From NCBI RefSeq assembly GCF_001659605.2, contig NC_035178.2:13338062-13402061 (forward strand): a DNA stretch of 64,000 nt. The letters run 5' to 3'. Both the position numbers and the translations under genes were made by a program. Below, piece after piece: positions 1-10,305 of this stretch (positions are counted from its first letter, which is position 1; each line of letters opens with the position of its first letter). This DNA is from Manihot esculenta. Its lineage: Eukaryota > Streptophyta > Magnoliopsida > Malpighiales > Euphorbiaceae. Under the pieces are notes generated by a model. It saw nothing but the letters and a program-made list of their open reading frames with translations, was not told the origin of the DNA and searched no databases.

Positions 1-1570
1 CGGAAGTCACTAGGCAGTCTATCCCACATCACGGCAGAGAGGAGACCAGTGGTGAAGGAGTTTTACAAGCTCATTGATGAAGGTCTACAGATGGAGTTGT
101 CTGGTACAGGTGCTTTAGTGGCCCAGATGAGAGTGACACCTGTGTTTCTGGAGCAAGTGGTTCAGAAACAGCATGAGGACCCAGAGTTAGTGAAGATTGC
201 CAGGACTGTTCAGTCAGGCAAAGACAGTGAGTTCAGATTTGATAGTAAGAGGATCCTCCGCTATGGGAGTCGATTGTGTGTACCAGATGACATAGGGCTA
301 AAAGGAGACATTATGAGGGAGGCTCATAATGCAAGATACAGCGTTCACCCCGAAGCCACCAAGATGTATCAAGATCTGAAGAAGGTTTATTGGTGGCCAG
401 CGATGAAGAAAGAAGTGGCACAGTTTGTGTTAGCCTGCGAAGTGTGTCAGAGGGTGAAGCTGGAACATCAGAAGCCGGCTGGAATGCTTAACCCGCTACC
501 TATTCCAGAGTGGAAATGAGAGAATATAGCTATGGACTTCGTAGTGGGGTTACAGGCGGCATCCAACAGAGTGGACTCCATATGGGTGATTGTGGACAGA
601 CTCACCAAATCTGCTCACTTCATTCCTGTCAGGAGTGGCTACTCTGTGGACAAGTTGGCGCAGGTATATGTGGATGAGATCGTCAGGCTGCATGGGGTTC
701 CTGTTTCGATAATGTCAGATAGAGGGCCCCAGTTCACCTTCAGGTTTTGGCGGAGTCTGCAGAATGCCATGGGTACCAGGTTGGATTTCAGTACTGCCTT
801 CCACCCCCAGACGGACGAATAGTCCGAAAGGACCATCCAGACTATCGAGGATATGCTCAGAATGTGTGTGCTGGACTTTGGCGGTTCTTGGAGGCAGCAT
901 CTACCTTTGGTGGAGTTTGCCTACAATAACAGCCATCATGCTAGCATCGGGATGGCTCCATATGAAGCTTTATATGGGAGGAAGTGCAGGTCACCTGTTT
1001 GCTGGGAGGAAGTTGGAGAAAGGGCCTTGGCAGGGGCCTAAGCTAGTAGAGATCACCAGCAGGGTGGTACCCATAATCAGAGAGAGAATCAAGACTGCTG
1101 CAAGCAGACAGAAGAGTTATGCAGACATCCGCAGAAGACAGGTAGAGTTTCAGGAGGGGGATCTGGTATTGCTCAAAGTGTCTCCAATGAAAGGAGTGGT
1201 TCGCTTTGGGAAGAAAGGTAAACTAGCCCCACGATACATCGGACCCTTTGAAATCTTGCAGAAGATTGGGAATGTGTCGTACAAGCTAGATTTGCCTGCT
1301 TCAATGGCAAGAATCCATCCGGTTTTCCATGTTTCAATGTTGCGGAAATTTGTGTCAGATCCGGGCAAGGTTCTTAGTGAGCCTGATGTGGAGATCCAAG
1401 AGGATTTCACCTATGTTGAGCAGTCAGTGCGGATCATAGACACCCAGATCAGAAAGCTGAGAAACAAGGAAATCCCGATGGTGAAAGTCCTTTGAAACCA
1501 CCACAATATGGAAGAGTGCACTTGGGAGACACGGGAGTCCATGCTCCAGCAATACCCTTATCTTTTCTAA
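1..1570 (+). pseudogene. T1 integrase and chromodomain-like region of pol (broken)
   Basis: This encodes the integrase that would insert element cDNA into the genome. The zinc-binding region is visible near 310-460 (a histidine pair in AHNARYSVH, then the CEVC cysteines). The catalytic core follows with MDF (about 532), SDRG (about 717) and a QSER-like box whose Gln codon is now a stop. After that comes the KLVEITSR...KSYAD region, the FEILQKIG...HPVFHVSML fold and a chromodomain-like tail ending QYPYLF (stop 1568-1570). Breaks are a TGA at 517-519 where T2 has Trp, a TAG at 820-822 where T2 has Gln, an extra G near 1033-1037 shifting the frame, and a TGA at 1493-1495 near the chromodomain start. 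The nonsense changes fit C-to-T deamination of a silenced element. Assignment is firm from the parallel with T2. Confidence 0.9.
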
Positions 1571-1678
1571 GGTTAGTTCTTTGTGAGTTATATGTGCTTT
1601 ACATGTATTTTATGTGTATGCCATGCTTTGTGCTACTTGAGGAACATTCGGGGACGAATGTTCTTAAGGGGGGGAGAA

Positions 1679-2557
1679 TGTAATACCCGGCTAGACTCCG
1701 GTATCGGAATTCCTACCATCCGGTGGAATCTCGGATGTCGGAAGACTCTTGTAGGGTAGAAACATGTTTTCATAAAATGTTTTAATTGTTTTTGATGGTT
1801 TTAAGTAAAGAGGAAATGAGTTTTTGAATAAAAACAACCTTGGAGGAAAACCCAGGTTCGGCCGCCGAACCTCAAGTTCGGCCGCCGAACATGCAGGCAT
1901 TTCGGGTGTGCCTTAGGCCCCCGAAGGCATAGGTTGAGGAAAGTCCAGGTTTGGCCGCCGAACCTCAAGTTCGGCCGTCGAACATGGCATGCATGCGGAG
2001 GCACGTTCGGCCCCCGAACGTGGCCTGGCCAGCCACTATAAAAAGGTCCCTTAGCCGAAAACGGGCGAGTTTTTCTCCCCATTGTCGGCCAAGGTGAGCT
2101 CTCCGCCGTTCCTCACCAATCCTTGAGTTTTTCCTTCAAATCTTTCAAGATTTTCATAAGTTTTTGCTTTGTTTTGAAGATTTTCGAGTTTAAAGCAAGT
2201 TTTGGAGCTTTGAGGTTCAAGAACTCAAAAATCTCCCACCTCCGAGTTTAGGACGTCTCTCTCTCGATCTTCAAGAGGTAAGAGCCGATCTTAAGCTCAT
2301 TTCATGTTTAAAGTAAGTTTTATGCAAGATCTATGCGGTCAAGTTTATGATTATGGCCATGTTTAGTGCATGCACAGGTTGAGTTTGGCGTATGAGGAAT
2401 GAATGCCAGAAAAGTTTTAATTTTTATGTATGATTGTTGATCATGTATGGGATTGAACAGGTTTACAGGTTACATGTCAGGCTTGCTACGGGTCCCGGCG
2501 GCCTTAAGCCGATCTGGATCCTAGCGCCGGTAGCGGTCCGATTTTCGGGTCGTTACA
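1679..2557 (+). repeat. T1 3' LTR, internally deleted copy
   Basis: An 879 bp LTR with TG...CA ends. It follows a purine-rich tract directly. Other LTRs of the family here are 2.1-2.3 kb. This copy matches them at the start (about 1679-2330) and end (about 2370-2557) but lacks roughly 1.2-1.4 kb between, including the second palindrome array and the candidate leader exon. It holds four TTCGGCCGCCGAA-type words between 1857 and 1985. Confidence 0.85.
2037..2044 (+). promoter_or_regulatory. LTR TATA box (T1)
   Basis: TATAAAAA lies after the conserved GGCCAGCCACT context, at the place occupied by TATAAAAGG in the other LTRs of the family. It would set the U3/R border of the element transcript. 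Confidence 0.6.
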
Positions 2558-2863
2558 GAATATTGGAACAATTGGTACTCACTCTCACCAGACTATTCCC
2601 TTAAAGTGGGAGGTCAAGGGTTCGAGTAGTGGGGGAGGCGACCTAATTTCCAAAGGGGAATTTGGGCCAAATCCACTTGGGGAAGGATGCATTCGATGCA
2701 AGAATCCAAGGGGACAAATCCTGCCAGGAACCCGTGAGGGTGAATGGATGTTAAGAGCTGTTCACGACGCCAGTGGAAAGCCCGAGGTGGCAAGAGGCCA
2801 GGCGAGGGATAGCCCTGGGCTGTGAACGGTAACAGTGCCGGGGATCACGTCCGGGCTGTTACA
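2558..2863 (+). other. Segment of unknown origin between T1 and T2; possible SINE-like head and foreign LTR tail
   Basis: This 0.3 kb GC-rich stretch matches neither flank. Its first part has GGAACAATTGGTACTC and then GGTCAAGGGTTCGAG about 45 bases later, spaced like the A and B boxes of a tRNA-derived promoter. Its last bases (GTCCGGGCTGTTACA) resemble the 3' end of the LTR at 8638-10927. It could be a SINE, a piece of another LTR or non-homologous filler. No ORF is supported. Confidence 0.4.
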
Positions 2864-5189
2864 AGTGTATTCCAAAAACGCAGAGGAGCATGCCCATCAT
2901 CTGAGGATAGTTTTGCAGACCCTGAGGGAGCACGGCTTGTATGCCAAGTTCTCCAAATGTGAATTCTGGTTAAGGAGCATCTCATTCTTGGGGCATGTTA
3001 TGTCAGAAAAAGGAATTGAAGTGGACCCCAAGAAGGTAGAAGCTGTATCTAACTGGCCCAGAACCACTAAAGTTACAGAGATTAAGAGCTTTCTGGGTTT
3101 GGCAGGTTACTACAGGAGGTTTGTCTAGGACTTCTCCAAAATTGCCGCTCCTATGACCAGATTGACCAAGAAAAATCAGAGGTTTGTGTGGTCTGAACAA
3201 TGTGAGGAAAGCTTTGAAGAGCTGAAGAAAAGGTTGACGTCAGCACCGGTGTTAGCTCTGCCAACAAGTAATGAAGACTTCACAGTGTTTTATGATGCAT
3301 CCCGTGTGGGACTAGGTTGTGTGTTGATGCAGAATGAAAGGGTAATTGCTTATACTTCTGGGCAGCTGAAGAAGCATGAGTTGAATTATCCTACACATGA
3401 TCTAGAGATGACAGCTGTGATCTTTGCACTCAAGATGTGGAGGCATTACCTATATGGGGTAAGATGTGAGATCTTTACAGATCATAAGAGTTTGCAGTAC
3501 ATCTTGAGTCAAAAAGAGTTGAACCTGAGGCAGAGTAGGTGGGTAGAACTGCTTAGTGACTATGATTGCAAAATTCAGTACCATCCGGGTAAGGCAAATG
3601 TTGTGGCAGATGCCCTAAGCCAGAAATCACTTGGTAGTTTATCCCATGTTACAACAGAGAGAAGACCGGTGGTGAGGGAATTTTACAAGCTCTTTAATGA
3701 AGGGCTGCAGTTGGAGTTGTCTGGTACAAGTGCTTTGATAGCCCAGATGAGAGTGACACCTGTGTTTCTGGAGCAAGTGGCTCAGAAACAGCATGAAGAC
3801 CCCGAGTTGGTGAAGATAGCAAGAGCAGTCCAGGCAGGCAAGAATGAAGAGTTCAGATTTGACAAGAAAGGGATCCTCCGCTATGGGAACATGTTATGTG
3901 TACCAGATGACGTGAGTCTGAAGGGAGACATTATGAGAGAAGCTCATAATGCCAGGTACAGTGTTCACCCTGGAGCCACCAAGATGTACCAGGATCTGAA
4001 AAGAGTTTATTGGTGGTCAGCTATGAAGAGAGAAGTGGCACAGTTCGTGTCCGCCTGCGAGGTATGTCAGAGGGTGAAGCTGGAACATCAGAAGCCGGCT
4101 GAAATGCTTAATCCACTATCGATTCTAGAGTGGAAATGGGAGAATGTAGCTATGGACTTCGTAGTGGGGCTGCCAGCAATGTCCAACAGGTTAGACTCCA
4201 TATGGGTGATTGTGGACAGACTGACCAAATCTGCTCACTTCATCCCTGTCAGGAGTGGTTATTCTGTGGACAAATTGGCGCAGTTGTATGTTGATGAAGT
4301 TGTCAGGTTGCATGGGGCTCCCATTTCAATAGTTTCAGATAGAGGACCCTAGTTCACCTCTAGGTTTTGGCAAAGTCTGCAGAATACTATGGGCACCAGG
4401 CTAGACTTTAGCACTGCCTTCCATCCACAGACTGACGGACAGTCAGAGAGGATCATCAAGACTATAGAAGATATGCTCAGAATGTGTGTGCTAGATTTTG
4501 GCGGTTCTTGGAGGCAGCATCTACCCTTAGTGGAGTTTACCTACAATAACAGCTATCATGCTAGTATAGGGATGGCTCCATATGAAGCTTTGTATGGAAG
4601 GAAGTGTAGGTCACCTGTCTGCTAGGAAGAAGTTGGAGAAAGGGCCTTGGCAGGGCTTGAGCTAGTAGAGATCACCAGCAGAATAGTGCCCATTATCAAA
4701 GAAAGAATCAGAACTGCTATGAGTCGGCAGAAGAGCTATGCAGATGTCCGCAGGAAGCATGTAGAGTTTCAGGAGGGAGATATGGTGTTGCTCAAGGTGT
4801 CTCCTATGAAAGGGGTGATTCATTTTGGAAAGAAAGGTAAGCTAGCTCCACGGTACATCGGACCCTTTGAAATCTTGCAGAAGATTGGGAAAGTATCGTA
4901 CAAGCTGGACCTACCTGCTTCAATGGAGAGAATCCATCCGGTTTTCCATGTTTCCATATTATGGAAGTTTGTGTCAGATCCAGGCAAGGTTCTTAATGAG
5001 CCTGATGTGGAGATCCTAGGAGATCTCACCTATGTTGAACAGCCAGTGCGGATCATAGACACACAGATCAGAAAGCTGAGGAACAAGGAAATCCCAATGG
5101 TGAAAGTCCTTTCGAATCACCACAATATAGAAGAATGTACCTAGGAGACACGGGTGTCTATGCTCCAGCAATATCCTCATCTCTTCTAA
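2864..5189 (+). pseudogene. T2 pol remnant: RT end, RNase H, integrase, chromodomain-like tail
   Basis: The reading runs through RT thumb/connection ([21 protein letters not shown]), then RNase H with its acidic residues in [17 protein letters not shown] and ADALS, then integrase with the H/H...CEVC zinc region, MDF and SDRG core residues and a QSERIIKT box. The chromodomain-like tail ends at a TAA at 5187-5189. In-frame stops are a TAG at 3127-3129, a TAG near 4350 (CAG to TAG at the base after SDRGP), a TAG near 4623 (Trp in the parallel T1 reading) and a TAG near 5141. All are single transitions, so the copy decayed by point mutation after insertion. It is a fuller copy of the same gene as at 1-1570. 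Confidence 0.9.
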
Positions 5190-5540
5190 GGTTAGTGTTT
5201 TTGTTTTATGTGCTTCCTTGTTGTTATGCTTGTTTGTTGAACATTTGGGGAAGAATGTTCTTCGGGGGGAAGAATGTAATACCCGGCTAGACCCCGACAT
5301 CGGAATTCCTACCTTCCGGAGGAATCTCCATTGGAATATGGAATTCTCGAATGTCGAAGCCTTCTAGAAGGGTAAAATAAAGGTTTTCTAAAATATTTTT
5401 ATATGTTTTCATGGTTTTAATGAAGAAAGAAAATGAGTTTTGAAAGAAAAGACCAAGGAAGGAAAAGCCAGGTTCGGCCGCCGAACTTGGTGCTCTTGCG
5501 GAAGCACCTTTGGCCCCCGAAGGTGGTCTGGCCAGCCACC

Positions 5541-5547
5541 TATAAAA
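5541..5547 (+). promoter_or_regulatory. LTR TATA box (T2)
   Basis: TATAAAA in the conserved GCCAGCCACCTATAAAAGG context, at the same relative place in the LTRs at 8638 and 1679. Confidence 0.65.
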
Positions 5548-6063
5548 GGCCCTATGTCCGAAAATGGGAGAGTTTCTCTCTCTATTTTTGGGCATAGGTG
5601 AGATTTCGCCCTCCCATGGTTGATTTTGTGTTTTCTTTCAATCCCTTCAAGTTTTTTATGAGTTTTACTTTGTTTTGAAGATTTTTGAGTTAAGATCAAA
5701 TTTTTGAGGCTTGGAGACCCCCGGAGCTCGATTTCTCCCAACCTCCAAGTTTGGATCACCTCTCCTCTCGATCTTCAAGAGGTAAATGTAGATCCTCGCC
5801 TTCTTTTATATTTTAAGTGAGTTTTAAGAAGGGGTTAAGGGTTTTGATGCATGTTTAGGTTAGTTGTTAAGTGTTAGGGTTTATGTACCCTTTATGATAA
5901 ATGTATGTTAAATGTTGATGTTTGTTGGGGTTTAGGCTAGTTTTATGCCCCTATATGCTTGAAAATGTGTTTATGTATGCTTTTGAGTGTTGAGTATGAG
6001 TTTGGAGGGTTTTGGGAGGCAAGATGGGGATGGCAGAATCGGGTTCTGCCACCTAGAAGGATC

Positions 6064-6310
6064 CAGTTTCGGCCACCGAAGCCAGTTTCGGCCACCGAAC
6101 CTGCCTGTGGAGGCAACTTTAGGCCGCCTAAACTCGCCCCCAAAAGTTTAGACTTTCGGCTCTGGAGGGGAGTTTCGGTCGCCGAACCTGCCCCCGAAGG
6201 TTGTGACTTTCGGCTCTGGAAGGACCTTCGGCTGCCGAACCTTGCCCTTGAAAGTGCCTGACTTTCGGATCTGTAGGGACTTTCGGCCGCCGAACCTGCC
6301 GCAGAAAGTC
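6064..6310 (+). repeat. TTCGGCCGCCGAA-type palindrome array (T2 LTR)
   Basis: Dense irregular repeats of half-sites CTTTCGG, TTCGGCC(A/G)CCGAA and CCCCCGAA, spaced 15-45 bp and joined by words such as GACTTTCGGCTCTGG. Many are perfect or near-perfect inverted repeats. The array is far more GC- and CG-rich than its flanks. Confidence 0.85.
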
Positions 6311-6434
6311 CCTTGTCCAGCCTTCCTTTGCCTGTTTTTCCATACATGTTTATGATGTTTTAGGGGGTTTTTGGGGAGTTGTTATGAGTCATGATAGAAT
6401 ATGTTTGGTCCTTCATTTGAGTCCACCTGTGTAG

Positions 6435-6506
6435 GATCGGATCTGAGGAACCGAGGTGATCAGCAGTGAGATAGCTGCTTCAGAGTTAGTCCAGAGTCAG
6501 CCAGAG
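6435..6506 (+). other. Candidate leader exon inside LTR (T2)
   Basis: A 72 bp block preceded by CACCTGTGTAG (acceptor-like) and followed by CAGAG/GTGAGT (donor-like). Both edges and the block are conserved in the LTRs at 8638-10927 and 53790-55969. An upstream donor-like AGAG/GTAA (5782) and downstream TTGCAG (6906) complete a possible three-exon leader. Splicing is inferred only from the motifs. Confidence 0.4.
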
Positions 6507-9002
6507 GTGAGTAGAACATAACTTCTCTTATTTGCAAAGCAATGAAATCTTTTTAGCATGATTCATGCATCACGAATGCCATGATATGTACTAGGTTGTT
6601 TTGCATTAGAATTCACGAATATGATGCATTACATAATATGATGTTGATGTGGATGGATATTGGATGACCCACTAGCCCTCGATATGATATGTTATAGTAT
6701 GGTATGGAAGTCCAGTGAGGCCCATTCTACGCCCCTGGCACAATTGGATATGTAGAGGGTTAGTGGCGACAAATCTATCCTTGATGTGAATTGTTTGTGA
6801 TGTGATGCATTTCATGAAAGCATGTGTTATCAAATTGTTTTATTATTCTGCTCACTGGGCTTTAGTAGCTCACCCCTTTCCCTTAAGCCCCCCCCCAGGG
6901 TTGCAGGTTCAGGATAGACTGGGAAGTCGTCAAGGTTGAAGGTTGTGTTAAGTGTAATAGATTAGTAGTGGACATGTAATATGAAATGGTATAATGTAAT
7001 GTAATGTAGAGAAATGTTTTATGGTTTAGTATTGTGCTTGGCCCTAATGTTTATTGTAAATCCCTGTTGTACATGATCTTTATGAAATGTTTTATTGATG
7101 AAATATGATGAACCAGGCTTGACATATGTAATGTTGACCCAACTAGAGCATTTGATGAGGGCTTTAGTATGGGGTATGTATGTATAGAGTTATGGTGCAT
7201 GCATAGGTCAAGCTTGGTATATGAAAAGTTTAAAGTTTTTATGAAAATGTATGATTATGTATGGGATTTATTAGGTATGACAGGATATATGTTAGGCTTG
7301 CTACAGGTTCCGGCGACCTTAAGTCGATCTGAATCCTAGCGTCGGTAGCGGTCCGGTTTTTGGGTCGTTACAGAGAGGATCACAAATGTCTATACTGCAA
7401 AGGGAAAAATTATCATCAGGACATTTCATTGCATTGTAAACATTAAATTTTACCTCTTCTCCATCGAACTATATCGTGAGCGTGCCTTCATGCACGTCAA
7501 TCTTCATTCTACTTGTATTGAGGAATGATCTCCCTAGCAACAAATTAGTAGAGTTGGATAAACTGTCATCTTCCATGTCCAAGACAAAAAAGTCTACTGA
7601 AAAAACTATCTTCCCTACTTGAACCAAGACATCCTCCAACACGCCCTTAGGGTAGACTATCAATTTATCAGCGAGTTGGAGTGTGACTCCAGTTTGTTTC
7701 AAAGGACCTGCATTCAAAGACAAATAAACAGACAAAGGCATAATATTTATTGAAGCTCCTAAATCACACATTGCCTACCTAATTCCAAAATTTCCAATTT
7801 TACATGATATTGCAAACATGTCCTTTCTTTATATTTTTGTGAAATTTTTCTTTGAAGTACAACTGACAGATTCTCACCCACTTTTATCTTTTCATACCCA
7901 TATAATTTTCTTTTATTAGTGCATAAATCTTTTAAAAATTTCACATACCTGGGTATTTGCTTTATAATTTTTAGAAGTAGTATATTTACCTAGACTTTGC
8001 GAAAAATTTCCAAGATTTCCTTTTCTTCCCTTTCCTTTTTGGATTGAGCAAGTCTTTTAGGAAAAGGGGAACGTGTTACCTTTTCCTTTTTGGACTAAGC
8101 AAGTCTTTCAGGAAAAGGAGAACGTATTATCTGAATTAGGGACTATTCTATTTTTTACTTTTGGAGTTGTTTCTCTATCTGAATTTTTAGCTCTATTTCT
8201 GGCATCAGACCTGTCGCACTGCCTTGGGCAAGCTTCTTTGAGCTGACAGTTTTCAGTTCCTTTCCACTTCGCAATATGACTGCACTTGCGTTTTGTTTTG
8301 GGCTTGGCACGGTTTGGGAAGGCATTTTCCCTTGAGATTCTAGCTTGCTCATCGAAATGGAAAGTTGGCTCATTTAGTTATCCAAATTTTGTATACTTGA
8401 CGTAAAAGATAAGGGTGCTATTAGCAAGTGATTGAACAATATCTTTTAAAGACATTCCTGACTTTGTAACTTGATAATTCACTCTTGGCTGGGAATTTTG
8501 CTGTCTATTCTTATAGCTAAGATTGGGATAATCTCTCCACTTAGGATTATACGTATTCAAAAATGGATCATACTTCCTTTGATGTCTATTGAATCCTCCA
8601 ATTGCATTTACTAGTTGCTCATCTTCCTGAAGCGTGGTGTAATACCCGGCTAGACTCCGGTATCGGAATTCCTACCGTCCGGGGGAATCTCGGATGTCGG
8701 AGACCTCTAGAAGGGTAGAATCATGTTTTATAAAAATATTTTCATGTTTTAAGGTATTTCATGGTTTTAAGTATGAAAATTTAATGAGTTTTGCATGAAA
8801 AGTCTTTGGAGGAAAACCCAGGTTCGGCCGCCGAAAGTGAAGTTCGGCCGCCGAACGTGCATGCGTTTTGGAGGCACGTTAGGCCCCCGAAAGCATGAGT
8901 GAGGGCAGTCCAGGTTCGGCCGCCGAAAGTCAAGTTCGGCCGCCGAACATTGCATGGATGCGGAGGCAAGTTCGGCCCCCGAACGTGGCCTGGCCAGCCA
9001 CC

Positions 9003-9009
9003 TATAAAA
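9003..9009 (+). promoter_or_regulatory. LTR TATA box (solo LTR)
   Basis: TATAAAA followed by GGGGCAC, in the same GCCAGCCACC context as the T2 LTR. Confidence 0.6.
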
Positions 9010-9532
9010 GGGGCACTTAGCCGAAATGGGGGAGTTTTCTCCCATTTCCGGCCACAGCAAGCTTCCGACCTTCCCTTTTGCAAATCTAGTGTTTTTCCTC
9101 CAAATCCCCACCATTTTCTTGAGTTTTAAGCTTGCATTGAAGGTTTTGAGCTTTTAAACCAAGTTTTGGAGCTTTGGGAACTCAGGAGCTCATTTTCTTG
9201 GATCTCCAAGTTTGGGTCGTCTCTCTCTCGATCTTCAAGAGGTAAGAGCCAATCTTAAGCTCAATGCATGTTTTAAGTAAGTTTTAAGTGATTTTATGGG
9301 GTAGAATGGCATGTATAGGGTTGTATGAGTTTTTAAGCAAATGTTAGGTTTTATGTGATTTTTGAACAATGTGGCATGTTCGAGTATGTTTGAAGTGTTG
9401 TAGTTGGGGTATATGCTTGTTTGAGACCCCTAGGAACTTGTATGCATGTTTTGGTTGAGTGATATGCTTGATTGGTGAGTTTGGAGGCGAAAATGCTTGA
9501 GGGAGCCAAGTTTCTGCCCTTTGGCAGAAACC

Positions 9533-9780
9533 AGGTTCGGCAGCCGAAGGCACTTTCGGCCGCCGAACATGGCTGGGGAGGCAGGCCTTTCGGCTGCCGA
9601 AGTTGCCCCCGAAGGGAGACTTTCGTCTCTGTCTGGCACTTTCGGCCGCCGAAGGTGCCGCCGAACATGCATGAGTTTCGCCTCTGTCTGGGAGTTTCGG
9701 CCGCCGAAGGTGCCGCCGAACCTGCCTGACTTTCGGCTCTGGAGGGACTTTCGGCCGCCGAACCTGCCGCCGAAAGTGCC
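9533..9780 (+). repeat. TTCGGCCGCCGAA-type palindrome array (solo LTR)
   Basis: At least six full or near-full palindromes interleaved with GACTTTCG(G/T)CTCTG words. This is the most regular of the arrays. Long ORFs on both strands arise here only because the repeat lacks stops. Confidence 0.85.
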
Positions 9781-9903
9781 CTGCCCAGTCATTTCTTGCA
9801 TGTTTATATGTGATGTTTTCATGATGTTTTAGGGGGTTTTTGGGGAGTATGTTAGAGTTATGTTTTTGTGTGTTTGGTCCCTCATTGGAGTCCACCTGTG
9901 TAG

Positions 9904-9974
9904 GTTCGGACCCGAGGAACCAAGGACCCCAGCAGTGAGCCAGCTGCTACAGAGTTTGTCAGAGTCAGCCAGAG
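9904..9974 (+). other. Candidate leader exon inside LTR (solo LTR)
   Basis: A 71 bp counterpart of 6435-6506 with the same edges: CCTGTGTAG before and CCAGAG/GTGAGT after. Upstream donor-like site at 9242; downstream TTGCAG ending at 10456. Confidence 0.4.
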
Positions 9975-10149
9975 GTGAGTGGAACTAAGCTTAACCTTTT
10001 AAACTAAGAAATGAAATGCTTTTATCATGCTTCATGCATCATGATCATATTATAGGTTGTTTGCATTAGAATTCACGACTATGCCGCATTGTATTGTTGT
10101 GATAGATGATAGTGGATGGACATTAGGATGATTCATTAGCCTTCTATAT

Positions 10150-10305
10150 ACGAAGTCCTGTGGTGCCCATAATAGGGCCGGGCAATACGAAGACCTGTGG
10201 TGCCCATAATAGGGCCGGGCAATAACTCCGAGCACGAAGTCCTGTGGTGCCCATAATAGGGCCGGGCAATACGAAGTCCTGTGGTGCCCATAATAGGGCC
10301 GGGCA
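10150..10305 (+). repeat. 37 bp tandem repeat, four units
   Basis: Units start at 10150, 10187, 10234 and 10271 with the core ACGAAGTCCTGTGGTGCC. A 10 bp spacer separates units 2 and 3, and the last unit is two bases short. They are almost identical, so expansion is recent. The T2 LTR has only one diverged unit here. Confidence 0.9.

Larger units (their letters stand above)
1..2557 (+). mobile_element. Ty3/gypsy Tekay(Del)-type element T1, 3' part only
   Basis: The window opens inside the pol gene of an LTR retrotransposon. What remains is the end of the RNase H/integrase linker, the integrase, a chromodomain-like C-terminus, a purine-rich tract (about 1667-1678) and a 3' LTR (1679-2557). 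Integrase carrying a C-terminal chromodomain is typical of chromoviruses; LTR ends TGTAATACCC...GTTACA and the tract position suit Tekay/Del, though clade assignment is by eye. The 5' part lies outside the window. Several nonsense changes make it inactive. Confidence 0.85.
2864..7372 (+). mobile_element. Ty3/gypsy Tekay(Del)-type element T2, 5'-truncated
   Basis: Second element of the same family and orientation as T1. It begins abruptly in RT at the VYSKNAEE segment, just after where the YxDD box would be, so the 5' LTR, gag, protease and most of RT are missing. It ends with a full-length LTR (5275-7372). Its right end abuts minus-strand Athila pol sequence, so the T1-T2 block sits inside that element. 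A left target site cannot be seen. Confidence 0.85.
5275..7372 (+). repeat. T2 3' LTR (full length, 2.1 kb)
   Basis: TGTAATACCC...GTTACA boundaries, preceded by a purine-rich tract (about 5262-5274). It contains a TATA box, a GAG/GTAA splice-donor-like site (5782), a palindrome array (6064-6310), a candidate leader exon (6435-6506) and a TTGCAG acceptor-like site ending at 6906. The base after the LTR starts GAGAG, in Athila sequence. Confidence 0.88.

Noticed and set aside
2558..2640. Possible tRNA gene from A/B-box-like words
   Set aside because: No cloverleaf could be drawn by eye and the boxes only loosely match; at most a SINE-like head.
5943..6347. 134-codon minus-strand ORF in the T2 LTR
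   Set aside because: Again an open frame through the palindrome array, overlapped by an equally long plus-strand ORF.
9344..9895. Long minus-strand ORF of 183 codons and overlapping ORFs on both strands in the LTR
   Set aside because: They arise because the GC-rich palindrome array lacks stops. The peptides are repeats such as FGGR and RRPK with no family resemblance; the sequence is a solo LTR with clear ends.
10150..10305. CRISPR-like regular repeats
   Set aside because: Units abut with no unique spacers of constant length, in a plant LTR; an ordinary tandem repeat.
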